In this document: in pieces, positions 42,964-52,479 of the stretch
How the letters are laid out: every line of letters begins with the position of its first letter
Position numbering within the stretch: the stretch's first letter is position 1
DNA from: UBA10518 sp022837185
GTDB taxonomy: Bacteria > Desulfobacterota > Desulfobulbia > Desulfobulbales > Desulfobulbaceae
NCBI GenBank assembly: GCA_034007705.1
Contig: JAVEQK010000013.1
Location: forward strand, 17,381-81,380
Direction: 5' to 3'
Length of the DNA: 64,000 nt
Position numbers and translations under genes: made by a program
Notes under the pieces: generated by a model
What the model was told of the DNA's origin: nothing
Seen by the model: the letters and a program-made list of their open reading frames with translations, nothing else
Database searches by the model: none

Positions 42964-44823
42964 ATGCATCGAAGTGTGGTCATTTTCATGTGCTGGTGGG
43001 CGGCCGTTCTGTTCGCCGCGGCCGGCCCGGTCGCTGCCGAGGAGGTGTCTCCCAGGCAGGAAGTGCGGGAGAATTTTCAGCGCCTGTTGGAAACCAACGC
43101 CTGCCCGGGCTGTGACCTGAGCGGCGCAGTCATGAACCGGGCCGACCTGGCCGGGGCCGATCTCAGGGGGGCCAACCTGGCGGGGAGTAAGCTGTACCTG
43201 GCCAACCTGGCGGAGGCGGACCTGAGGGACGCCAACCTCCAGGGGGCGGCTCTGGGCGGGGCGGACCTGGCCGGCGCCGATCTGACCGGGGCCAACCTCA
43301 CCGGCGCCGTGCTGGAGGGAGCCTACCTGAAAGGGGCCAGAATGGAGGGCCGGGTTGAGACGCAGCGGCCCTATGAGGCCGAGGGAGGTCCGCCGGTCGG
43401 TGAACTGCGGTACCTGGCTGCCGAGGGAGCTTCGAAGGATGTGCCGTTTACCGCACGTCCCGTCATCGCCGGCAGTGAGGAGCAGGACGTGGAGGAGCCC
43501 GGCCCCGGAGAAGCAAGGCCGGAGCCCGGTGAGGCGCCGCCCGTCGGCCGGACGGAAGAGGATGGGCCGCCGGCCGCCCAATCGGCACCGCCGGAAGCGG
43601 AACCGCCGGGGGAACAGCCGTCGGTGCCGACCGCCGCCTCGAAAAAGCTGGTGATGATTGCCGAGCCGGTGATTGAGGAAGCGGGAAAAGAGGAGCCGGA
43701 AGCGGGAAGCGGGAAGCAGGAAGTTGAGGAAGTTGTTGCGCTTGAATCTGCCGCTGCCGGGGCTGAACCGGAAGAAGTTGCGGCCGAACCGCAGGTCGGG
43801 GAGACCGAGGACTTTGCTCTGGGAGAACCTGAGAGAGAGGAAGCGGGGAGCGGGGAGCGGGAAGGATTGGAAGCTTCTGAGTCCGTGCCTGGAACTGCCG
43901 GGATTGTCACGGAAGCTGAGTCCGGGCCGGAAATCGTGGAGCTCGAAGCACTCGAAGCGCGCGACTCTGCACCTGCGGCTGCGGAAGCGGAGTCTGCAAC
44001 TGAAGAAGCGGGGACCGAGGAAGCCTTTGAGCCCGAACCTGAGTTTGCCGGGACCGTCCCGGAAGCTGTGGCCGAACCGGAGATCGAGGAGCGGGAAGTT
44101 GAGGAAGCCGTAGTACTCGAACCTGCGGCTGCCGAAACCGTCGAGGAAGTCGAGAGAGTGGAAGCGGGAAGCGGGGAGCCGGAAGCGCTGGAAGCTCCCG
44201 AGTCTGCACCTGCGGCTGCGGAAGCGGAATCTGCCATTGATGAAGCGGGGGCTGAGGAAGCCTTCGAGCCCGAACCTGAGTTTGCCGGGACCGTCCCGGA
44301 AGCTGTGGTGGAACCGGAGATCGAGGAGCAGGAAGCGGTTACTTCGGGCGGGCCGGAAATCGAAGAGGAGGAGGTTGCCCCGGTTGCAGCGGAAATCGGT
44401 GAAGCAGAGCCGGCCGACACTGCAGTTGAGGCCGGGGAAGCGGGCACCGGGGAAGGTCCCGGTCCGGACCTGGAACGGAAAACCGGGCTGGTGAAAAAAC
44501 TGCTGGACACCAGACGCTGCGTTGACTGCGATCTCACCGGAGTCGACCTTGCCGGCCGGAAACTTTCGAATGCCGATCTTGAACGCGCCGACCTGCGCGG
44601 CGCCGACCTGCGCAAGAGCGACCTGCGGGAAGCGAACCTCAAGGGGGCTGACCTCCGCGGCGCCGATCTTCGCGATGCCGACCTGCGCAAGGCCGACCTC
44701 TACCGGGCCGACCTGAGCGGGGCGGACCTGACGGGCGCCAGGTTTGAAGGCGCCCTGATCGACATGGTGCAGACCGACGATGCCGTCGGGGTGAATTTCG
44801 AGGGAGCGGCCCCGCCGGAGTAG
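42964..44823 (+). CDS. Exported pentapeptide-repeat protein with a long acidic linker
   Basis: 619 residues. A signal peptide (1 to about 25, cut near AAGPVAA-EE) leads to a first pentapeptide-repeat block (about 44-128, many A(D/N)L units, opening LLETNACPGCDLSG). A very Glu/Ala/Pro-rich linker (about 140-500) follows, then a second block (about 500-605, opening LLDTRRCVDCDLTG). Each block starts with a C-x2-C pair, so the protein looks like two copies of one module. The linker contains a 131-base duplication. ATG 42964 is chosen for the signal peptide and AAGGACAAGG upstream. No enzymatic motif is seen; an extracellular scaffold or adhesive role is a guess. Confidence 0.82.
   Translation: MHRSVVIFMCWWAAVLFAAAGPVAAEEVSPRQEVRENFQRLLETNACPGCDLSGAVMNRADLAGADLRGANLAGSKLYLANLAEADLRDANLQGAALGGADLAGADLTGANLTGAVLEGAYLKGARMEGRVETQRPYEAEGGPPVGELRYLAAEGASKDVPFTARPVIAGSEEQDVEEPGPGEARPEPGEAPPVGRTEEDGPPAAQSAPPEAEPPGEQPSVPTAASKKLVMIAEPVIEEAGKEEPEAGSGKQEVEEVVALESAAAGAEPEEVAAEPQVGETEDFALGEPEREEAGSGEREGLEASESVPGTAGIVTEAESGPEIVELEALEARDSAPAAAEAESATEEAGTEEAFEPEPEFAGTVPEAVAEPEIEEREVEEAVVLEPAAAETVEEVERVEAGSGEPEALEAPESAPAAAEAESAIDEAGAEEAFEPEPEFAGTVPEAVVEPEIEEQEAVTSGGPEIEEEEVAPVAAEIGEAEPADTAVEAGEAGTGEGPGPDLERKTGLVKKLLDTRRCVDCDLTGVDLAGRKLSNADLERADLRGADLRKSDLREANLKGADLRGADLRDADLRKADLYRADLSGADLTGARFEGALIDMVQTDDAVGVNFEGAAPPE
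43966..44096 (+). repeat. Internal duplication in the pentapeptide protein linker, copy 1
   Basis: A 131-base stretch repeated at 44203-44333, exactly 237 bases (79 codons) on and in the same frame. It encodes SAPAAAEAES, then EEAFEPEPEFAGTVPEAV and EPEIEE. Confidence 0.8.
44203..44333 (+). repeat. Internal duplication in the pentapeptide protein linker, copy 2
   Basis: Partner of 43966-44096, with few differences. Glu/Ala-rich coding repeats of this kind change length easily by recombination or slippage. Confidence 0.8.
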
Positions 44824-44852
44824 CCAGCCGATTCCCTCGGCGAGAAATACTC

Positions 44853-44881
44853 TTGACAGAAGCCGTTTTTTTCGATATACG
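44853..44881 (+). promoter_or_regulatory. Predicted strong sigma-70 promoter for rpsT
   Basis: Perfect TTGACA (44853-44858), a 17-base spacer, and TATACG (44876-44881), about 50 bases upstream of the rpsT start. Confidence 0.75.
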
Positions 44882-44931
44882 ACATGTTTTAACCACACCC
44901 GGATAATTGGAGTTTGACATTAGGAGTTTTC

Positions 44932-45201
44932 ATGGCCAATCATAAATCCGCACTGAAAAGAGATCGGCAGTCCAAGGTGCGCCGGCTGCGCAACCGCATT
45001 AACAAAAGCCGGATGAAAAGCGCTGTCAACAGGATGGAAGAAGCGGTCACCGCCGGCTCGGAGGAGCAGGCCCGCGAGGCCCTGCTGCAGGCGATTTCAG
45101 TTATCGGCAAAACGGCAGCCAAAGGTTCCATTCACAAGAAGACGGCGTCCCGCAAGATTTCCAGGCTGACCAGGAAAGTCAACCGGATGGCTCTTGCCTG
45201 A
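44932..45201 (+). CDS. rpsT: 30S ribosomal protein S20
   Basis: 89 residues, very basic; MANHKSALKRDRQS at the start and GSIHKKTASRKISRLTRKVN near the end are diagnostic. It binds 16S rRNA early in 30S assembly. The ATG at 44932 has TAGGAG five bases upstream. It has its own strong promoter and a clear terminator, so it is mainly monocistronic. Confidence 0.98.
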   Translation: MANHKSALKRDRQSKVRRLRNRINKSRMKSAVNRMEEAVTAGSEEQAREALLQAISVIGKTAAKGSIHKKTASRKISRLTRKVNRMALA

Positions 45202-45243
45202 GGGCGATGTTTTCATAGTTTGACTGTTTTGAGCTGAACTGCG

Positions 45244-45282
45244 GGGCCATGGGAGAGACACACCTTCCATGGCCCTTTTTTT
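45244..45282 (+). terminator. Rho-independent terminator of rpsT
   Basis: GGGCCATGG (45244-45252) pairs perfectly with CCATGGCCC (45267-45275), followed by seven T. It lies 43 bases past the rpsT stop and 52 bases before trpE. Confidence 0.88.
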
Positions 45283-45334
45283 GTTCCGGAGAACCGTCCT
45301 CCGGCCGTCCCCATCATCAGGCAGATCGCAGCAC

Positions 45335-46819
<1,485 letters not shown>

Positions 46820-46822
46820 GCC

Positions 46823-47434
46823 GTGATCGTCATTATCGACAACTATGATTCGTTCACCTTCAACATCGTCCAGACCCTGGCCTCCAGGCCGCCTGGAGAC
46901 CCCGGGGACTGGCGTGCTCCCGAGATCAGGGTGTTCCGCAACGACAGGATCACCGTGGCCGAAATCGAGGCGATGCACCCCGACCGGCTGCTCATCTCGC
47001 CGGGTCCCTGTACGCCCGGGGAAGCCGGCATCTCCATTGAGGCGATCCGCTTCTTCAGCGCCAGGATCCCGGTGCTCGGCGTATGTCTTGGACACCAGGC
47101 CGTCGGCGAGGCCTTCGGCGGGCGGGTTGTCCGGGCCGGCAGGGTGATGCACGGCAAGACCAGCCCCATCAGCCACGACAACAAAGGAGTGTTCACCGGC
47201 CTGGCCAATCCCTTTGACGGAATGCGGTACCATTCCCTGATGGTGGAGATGGAAACCCTGCCCGACTGCCTGGAGGCCACCGCCTTTACCGACCAGGGGG
47301 AACTGATGGGCATCCGTCACCGGGAGCTGCCGGTGGAGGGGGTGCAGTTCCATCCCGAGTCGATCATGACCGGGGTGGGGATGCAGCTCCTGCAGACGTT
47401 CATGCGTCCGGACTATCCGGACTTGCTGCGCTGA
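46823..47434 (+). CDS. trpG: Anthranilate synthase component II (glutamine amidotransferase)
   Basis: A 203-residue class I glutaminase that feeds ammonia to TrpE. The triad is C88 (LGVCLGHQAVGEAFGG), H177 and E179 (VQFHPES). The N-terminus IIDNYDSFTFNIVQTL is typical. The start is a GTG, three bases after the trpE stop. An extra loop (RPPGDPGDWRAP, 22-33) lengthens the usual sequence. It may also serve the PabB-PabC fusion, as no separate pabA is seen. Confidence 0.95.
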   Translation: MIVIIDNYDSFTFNIVQTLASRPPGDPGDWRAPEIRVFRNDRITVAEIEAMHPDRLLISPGPCTPGEAGISIEAIRFFSARIPVLGVCLGHQAVGEAFGGRVVRAGRVMHGKTSPISHDNKGVFTGLANPFDGMRYHSLMVEMETLPDCLEATAFTDQGELMGIRHRELPVEGVQFHPESIMTGVGMQLLQTFMRPDYPDLLR

Positions 47435-47569
47435 GTTTCGGGGTGCACGGCTTCGCTGTGAGGATGCAGGTTCGGGCAGCATCATCCCGTGAGCTGAAAG
47501 CTCCAAACTTCGAACTGTAAACCTTGAACCGTAAACCTCAACTAACCTGTACAGGGGGAGCTGCATTCG
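47435..47569. repeat. Repeat-like insert between trpG and trpD
   Basis: 135 bases inside the otherwise tight trp operon. It contains AACTTCGAACTGTAAACCTTG and AACCGTAAACCTCAAC, a degenerate series related in reverse complement to the GAGGTTCGAGG repeats at about 63770-63820. No promoter or hairpin with T-run was found. Confidence 0.5.
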
Positions 47570-48604
47570 ATGATCAGGGAAGCCATTGGCAAAGTCGTTG
47601 CGGGAGGGGATCTCTCGGAGTCGGAGATGATCGAGGTCATGCGGGAGATCATGACCGGTCAGGCAACCGACGCCCAGATCAGCGGTTTCATCACCGCCCT
47701 GCGGATGAAAGGGGAGACCGTCGACGAGATCGTCGGCGCTGTGCGCGTCATGCGGGAAAAAGCCACTTTTGTCGATGCCGGGGTGGATACCGGCGGCGGC
47801 GGCATCCTGATGGATATCGTCGGCACGGGCGGTGACAGTTCCGGCACCTTCAATGTCTCCACCACCACCTCGTTCGTTGTTGCCGGGGCCGGCATCACCG
47901 TGGCCAAGCACGGCAACCGGGCCGTTTCCTCCAGGTGCGGCAGCGCCGACGTGCTGGAGGCGCTGGGCGTCGACCTGTCCATGACCCCGGAGCGGGTCGG
48001 CGAATGCATCCGCACCGTCGGCATCGGCTTTCTTTTTGCCCCCATGCTGCACGGGGCCATGAAATACGCCATCGGTCCGCGCCGCGAGATCGGCATCAGG
48101 ACCATTTTCAATATTCTGGGGCCGATGACCAATCCGGCCGGCGCCAATGTTCAGCTCACCGGTGTCTTTGCTCCGGAACTCACCGAAACCGTGGCCCGGG
48201 TGCTGCTCCGTCTCGGCATCCGGCGGACCCTGGTGGTCTGGGGAGAGGGCAACATGGACGAGATGACCGTCACCGGCCTTACCCATGTTGCCGACGCCCA
48301 TGACGGCGACGTCCACGCCTACACCGTGGCCCCGGAAGAGGTGGGGCTGCGGCGGGCAGCCATGGCGGATATAGCCGGCGGATCGATCCCGGCGGAAGCC
48401 GCCGCGCAGGTGCGCGACGTTCTGGCCGGCCGGGAGAGCGCCCGGCTGGACATGGTCCTGCTCAACGCCGGCGCGGCGCTGATGGCCGGAGGGAAGGCCG
48501 ATACCATCAGCGGCGGAGTCGACATGGCGCGCGAGGTGATCGGGTCCGGGGCCGCGCTGGCCAGGCTGGACGCCCTGGTCGATTTCTGCCGGCGGCACCG
48601 GTAG
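47570..48604 (+). CDS. trpD: Anthranilate phosphoribosyltransferase
   Basis: Transfers phosphoribose from PRPP to anthranilate; 344 residues. The PRPP loop GTGGDSSGTFNVSTTTSFVVAGAG, KHGNRAVSSRCGSADVLEALG, and RTIFNILGPMTNPAG are the family motifs. AGGGGGAG lies upstream of ATG 47570. It is separate from trpG (not fused). It is followed after 9 bases by trpC. Confidence 0.97.
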   Translation: MIREAIGKVVAGGDLSESEMIEVMREIMTGQATDAQISGFITALRMKGETVDEIVGAVRVMREKATFVDAGVDTGGGGILMDIVGTGGDSSGTFNVSTTTSFVVAGAGITVAKHGNRAVSSRCGSADVLEALGVDLSMTPERVGECIRTVGIGFLFAPMLHGAMKYAIGPRREIGIRTIFNILGPMTNPAGANVQLTGVFAPELTETVARVLLRLGIRRTLVVWGEGNMDEMTVTGLTHVADAHDGDVHAYTVAPEEVGLRRAAMADIAGGSIPAEAAAQVRDVLAGRESARLDMVLLNAGAALMAGGKADTISGGVDMAREVIGSGAALARLDALVDFCRRHR

Positions 48605-48613
48605 GTGGCCCGG

Positions 48614-49378
48614 ATGATTCTCGATACCATAGTCGCCCGCAAGCGGGAAGAGGTCAGCGCCCTGAAGCGGAGAGGGCTCAGGGGACCGGACCGGGCGGTT
48701 GCGCCGCCCCGGGGATTCCACCGGGCCCTGATCGGCTGGCCGGGCCTGGCCGTCATAGCCGAGGCCAAAAAGGCCTCTCCCTCCAAAGGGGTCATCCAGC
48801 CCGACTTCGACCCGGTGCGCATCGCCCGCAGCTACAAGGCCGGCGGGGCCCAGGCCATGTCGGTGCTCACCGACGTTGATTTCTTCCAGGGCTCCATCGA
48901 TTATATCCCCCTGGTGCGGGAGGCGGTCGACCTGCCGGTGCTGCGCAAGGATTTCATCATCGATCCCATCCAGATCCGGGAGGCTTCGCTCTACGGGGCC
49001 GATGCGGTCCTTCTCATCGCCGCCATCCTTGACGCCGCCCGGCTGCGTGATTTTCGCGGCATTGCCGAGGATCTCAACATGGATGTCCTGGTCGAGGTCC
49101 ATGACGAGCGGGAGCTGGAATCGGCCCTTGAGGCCGGCAGCAGGCTCATCGGCGTCAACAACAGAAACCTCGCCGATTTTACCGTCGACCTGAACACGAC
49201 CTTCCGCCTGCAGCGCCTGATTCCCGACGACATTCCGGTGGTGAGCGAATCCGGCATCACCGGCCGCGAGGACATGATCCGCCTCCGGGCCGCCGGAATC
49301 AAGGCAGTGCTGATCGGGGAGAGCCTGATGCGCAGCGCCGACCGGAGCCGTACCTTGAAGGAGTTCATGACCATTTAG
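48614..49378 (+). CDS. trpC: Indole-3-glycerol-phosphate synthase
   Basis: A 254-residue TIM-barrel enzyme that closes the indole ring. AEAKKASPSKGVIQPDFDP (near 50), the catalytic lysines in LRKDFIIDPIQI, and VVSESGITGREDMIRL are the signatures. ATG 48614 follows TAGGTGG; a GTG at 48605 is an in-frame alternative. trpF follows after 9 bases. Confidence 0.97.
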   Translation: MILDTIVARKREEVSALKRRGLRGPDRAVAPPRGFHRALIGWPGLAVIAEAKKASPSKGVIQPDFDPVRIARSYKAGGAQAMSVLTDVDFFQGSIDYIPLVREAVDLPVLRKDFIIDPIQIREASLYGADAVLLIAAILDAARLRDFRGIAEDLNMDVLVEVHDERELESALEAGSRLIGVNNRNLADFTVDLNTTFRLQRLIPDDIPVVSESGITGREDMIRLRAAGIKAVLIGESLMRSADRSRTLKEFMTI

Positions 49379-49387
49379 CGCGAAACC

Positions 49388-50047
49388 ATGCAACGAGGAA
49401 AAATACGAATCAAAGTCTGCGGCATCACCAGGCTGGAGGATGCCCTGTATGCCGTTGAGGCGGGGGTCGACGCCCTGGGGTTTATTTTTCACCGCCCCAG
49501 CCCCCGGTATATCGAGCCGGAGAATGCCCGCCTGATCATTGACCGCCTGCCGCCGTTCATGAATACGGTGGGCGTCTTCGTCGACAAGAAACGGTCGGAG
49601 GTGGAGGAGATCATCGATTACTGCGGGCTGGATTATGCCCAGCTCCACGGCGGGGAGTCGCCGAAGTACTGCGAGCGGCTGCTGCGGGCTGCCGCGCCTT
49701 GTCACCTCATCAAGGCCTTCAGGGTCGGCCCGGAGACGACGGCCGAGGAATTCGTTCCCTACGCCCCGTTCGTCAAGGCCTTTCTGCTTGATACCTACGA
49801 CAGGTCGCTGGTCGGGGGCACTGGGAGGAGCTTTGACTGGTCGATCATCGCGGCCCTCGGGCTGGCCAGGCCCTTTATCCTGGCGGGAGGGCTGAACCCG
49901 GACAATGTCGCCGATGCGGTCCGGGCCGCCGGGCCCTCCTTTCTCGATGTCAGCTCCGGGGTGGAAGAGAGTCCGGGAATCAAGGACCACCGGCTGATCA
50001 GCGAGTTTGTCCGGGCCGTCCGCCAGGCGGAAAATCCCGTCGATTAG
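49388..50047 (+). CDS. trpF: Phosphoribosylanthranilate isomerase
   Basis: A 219-residue TIM-barrel isomerase. The KVCGITRLEDA start carries the catalytic Cys; LLDTYDRSLVGGTGRSFDWS includes the catalytic Asp; FILAGGLNPDNVADAV and DVSSGVEESPGIKD complete the phosphate site. It is the last gene of the trp run; trpB and trpA do not follow, and its end overlaps the convergent rlpA by 4 bases. Confidence 0.96.
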   Translation: MQRGKIRIKVCGITRLEDALYAVEAGVDALGFIFHRPSPRYIEPENARLIIDRLPPFMNTVGVFVDKKRSEVEEIIDYCGLDYAQLHGGESPKYCERLLRAAAPCHLIKAFRVGPETTAEEFVPYAPFVKAFLLDTYDRSLVGGTGRSFDWSIIAALGLARPFILAGGLNPDNVADAVRAAGPSFLDVSSGVEESPGIKDHRLISEFVRAVRQAENPVD

Positions 50048-50802
50048 CGGGAGAAGAGAAAAGCCCTCGGAAAGCCGTCCCGCAGCAGCTGCCGTTCGAA
50101 TGATTGCGCCGTCTGCAGCAGCTTGCCGGCATAGACCTGAACCCGGTAATAGGTGTAGCCGGAGGTGATGTACGGCTGGATGACCACATCGGCCCCCTTG
50201 TCCATCAGCTTGCGGGCGATCCGTTCGGCACTGCCCTGGTTGAGGTACGATCCCACCTGGACAAAATAATCCCCCCGGTTGAAATCCTGATGGACGAGCC
50301 GGCTGGGCCTGTCGGCTCCCGCCGGAACCGACCCGGGGGCCTCGCCCATGGCTATGATCTCGATGTTGGCGACCCCGCTCCTGACCATGTTCAGTTCGCT
50401 GGCGGCCTTGTAGCTGAGGTCAACGATCCTTCCCCGGATGAAGGGCCCCCGGTCGTTGACCCGGACCACCGTCTGCCTGCCGTTGTCCAGGTTGCGCACC
50501 AGCAGCATGGTGTTCATGGGCAGGGTTTTGTGGGCCGCGGTCATCGCGTACATGTTGAACACCTCGCCGTTGGCCGTTTTCCGGCCGTGGAACTGATTGC
50601 CGTACCATGACGCCCTTCCCCGCTCCCAGTAGCCCCTGGCGGATGTTATCGGGTAGTAGGTCTTGCCGTTGATGGTGTACGGCCGCTGGGTCGCCGGGTG
50701 GGTGGGCGGATAGCTCCTCGGCGCATAGGGGGCGCAGCCGGCCAGGATCATCGCCAGGGTCACGGCAGTGACCAGGAAAAGGCAACAGCAGCTTCGCTTC
50801 AT
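50044..50802 (-). CDS. rlpA: Septal ring lytic transglycosylase RlpA, lipoprotein with SPOR domain
   Basis: 252 residues. The lipoprotein signal ends at C23 (LAMILAGC). The double-psi beta-barrel RlpA domain is about 60-150, with GRASWYGNQFHGRKTANGE, FNMYAMTAAHKTLPMNT and VRVNDRGPFIRGRIVDLSYKAA. The C-terminal SPOR domain (about 175-250) binds septal glycan stripped of peptides. It would cleave glycan strands during daughter-cell separation. It overlaps the upstream cytochrome gene by 4 bases and so is probably cotranslated. Confidence 0.93.
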   Translation of the reverse strand: MKRSCCCLFLVTAVTLAMILAGCAPYAPRSYPPTHPATQRPYTINGKTYYPITSARGYWERGRASWYGNQFHGRKTANGEVFNMYAMTAAHKTLPMNTMLLVRNLDNGRQTVVRVNDRGPFIRGRIVDLSYKAASELNMVRSGVANIEIIAMGEAPGSVPAGADRPSRLVHQDFNRGDYFVQVGSYLNQGSAERIARKLMDKGADVVIQPYITSGYTYYRVQVYAGKLLQTAQSFERQLLRDGFPRAFLFSR

Positions 50803-52304
50803 GGCGCCTGGGGCGGCGGGGTGGCCCCGTTAAGGAGGTTCGCAAATCTGTACAGGTAGAACAGGCCGGCCGGACCGGTGGTATGGGGCGTATAGGGGAG
50901 GAGGGTGGGGCCGTTGCCGTTGAGGTTGTCGAAGATCACGTTTTCTTCGTCGTCGACGTAGGAGAGGTGCAGATCAAGGATGGGGCGGAAGACCTTGATG
51001 ATGTTGTCGCGGTCCCGCCGGATAAGGATGTCCTCCCACCTGCGCTGGATAAAGCCCATGTACCACACCCCGGGGCTGGACTCGCCGGTGATGCCGTCCC
51101 GCATTGCCGGCGGCAGCTCGTCTTCGAGGGTGTCCAGGTTGTGTTCGATCAACTTTTCGATTTCCGAGCTGGCTTGCACCCTGAGGCTGTCCCAGGGGTA
51201 GTAATCATCGTGATCGGCGCGCAGGAGGTGGGTTTGCGAATCGTTGAACGCCCACTGGGCATGGCAGACCTGGCAGGCGACCAGCTCGCCGTACTGCTCG
51301 TGGGCGGGATGGCGGAGCCGGGGGATGGCATGGGCTGCGCCGCTGACGGCCGCGAGGATCGGTTCGCCGCTATCGTCCAGCGCGACCCGGGCGGGGAGGT
51401 CGATGAGGGGCGCGCCGGCGGGGCGGTGGCAGGAGGAGCAGGTCAGGCCCGCTCCGGCGCTGCTGTCCCGGTGGCCGGCGTGGCAGTCAATGCAGGCCAG
51501 CCCCCGTTCCAGGTGGATGTCCCGGGCAAGCTCGTGGTATTCGATCCCGTAGGGCCGGAAGTATTCCTCCCGGGTGGTGTAGGGGGTGCGGTATTCCCAG
51601 TTGAAATCATGGTCGAACCGGCCGTAGTAATCGGCGCCGACAAAATTGCCGTAATGGCAGCTCAGGCACTGGCGGTCCGTGGGCCGGGCGAGGATGGCGT
51701 GGTCAACCGGCCTGCCGCCGGAAAAGGCCATGTGGCAGGCGGCGCAGCCGGTGCCCCGGCGGGTGGCCGGATAGTCGTCCCCGGGGGTGTAGAAATGGCA
51801 GCGCAGGCAGCGGCGGCGCAGCATGTCGTCGGCGAGTTCAAGGCTGTCTCCGGGGCGTTCAGAAGGAGCGGGAATGGCGGTCAGGCCGGGGATTTCTCCT
51901 GCGGCCCCGAAATGGTTTCTGACCAGGTTGACGGCATTGCGGAGCGTCAGGTGGGTTGCGGCGCCCAGCTGCCGGACCGCTTCTTCATGGCACCTGCCGC
52001 AGGTCTCGGCCATGCGGTCGGGATGGGCCGGCCGGGCGACCAGGCCGGCGTGCGCTGCCTCCTGGTCCGCCGTCTCGGGATTGCCGCCGTGGCATTCGCC
52101 GCAGGCCAGGAGATGGTTTGCATCCTGTTCTATTTCGGCATGGCAGGCCCGGCAGCCCGGCAGCGGGGGCGGCGCGGCCGGTTCAGCGATCGCGGAGACT
52201 CCTTCGGCGGGCTGTTTCCCGTCCGGGGCCTCGTCGCCGGAGCAGGCGCAAACCAGAAACAGCACCAGGAGCGGAACGATCAGAAAGGGGAATTTGCCGT
52301 TCAT
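50799..52304 (-). CDS. Nine-heme c-type cytochrome lipoprotein
   Basis: 501 residues with nine CxxCH haem-binding motifs, starting at residues 51, 68, 102, 166, 187, 213, 271, 289 and 344. All lie in the first 350 residues; the last 150 have none and contain no recognised domain. The N-terminus is a lipoprotein-type signal (FLVCAC, Cys near 21), so it is probably anchored on the periplasmic face. A multihaem carrier of this kind moves electrons in anaerobic respiration, but the partner is not indicated: the downstream gene is rlpA, not an oxidoreductase. Confidence 0.9.
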   Translation of the reverse strand: MNGKFPFLIVPLLVLFLVCACSGDEAPDGKQPAEGVSAIAEPAAPPPLPGCRACHAEIEQDANHLLACGECHGGNPETADQEAAHAGLVARPAHPDRMAETCGRCHEEAVRQLGAATHLTLRNAVNLVRNHFGAAGEIPGLTAIPAPSERPGDSLELADDMLRRRCLRCHFYTPGDDYPATRRGTGCAACHMAFSGGRPVDHAILARPTDRQCLSCHYGNFVGADYYGRFDHDFNWEYRTPYTTREEYFRPYGIEYHELARDIHLERGLACIDCHAGHRDSSAGAGLTCSSCHRPAGAPLIDLPARVALDDSGEPILAAVSGAAHAIPRLRHPAHEQYGELVACQVCHAQWAFNDSQTHLLRADHDDYYPWDSLRVQASSEIEKLIEHNLDTLEDELPPAMRDGITGESSPGVWYMGFIQRRWEDILIRRDRDNIIKVFRPILDLHLSYVDDEENVIFDNLNGNGPTLLPYTPHTTGPAGLFYLYRFANLLNGATPPPQAP

Positions 52305-52308
52305 GATC

Positions 52309-52337
52309 TTGACACTGTACCATAAAACTGATACATC
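52309..52337 (+). promoter_or_regulatory. Possible promoter for the tRNA-Thr gene
   Basis: Perfect TTGACA (52309-52314), a 17-base spacer and a weak -10, TACATC, 45 bases before the tRNA. Confidence 0.45.
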
Positions 52338-52381
52338 AAGAAAGCCATTTCAGCCGGGATCAGCCCGCGCCTCACGCCAAA

Positions 52382-52457
<76 letters not shown>

Positions 52458-52479
52458 GAACAATCTGCCGGGGAAAGAG

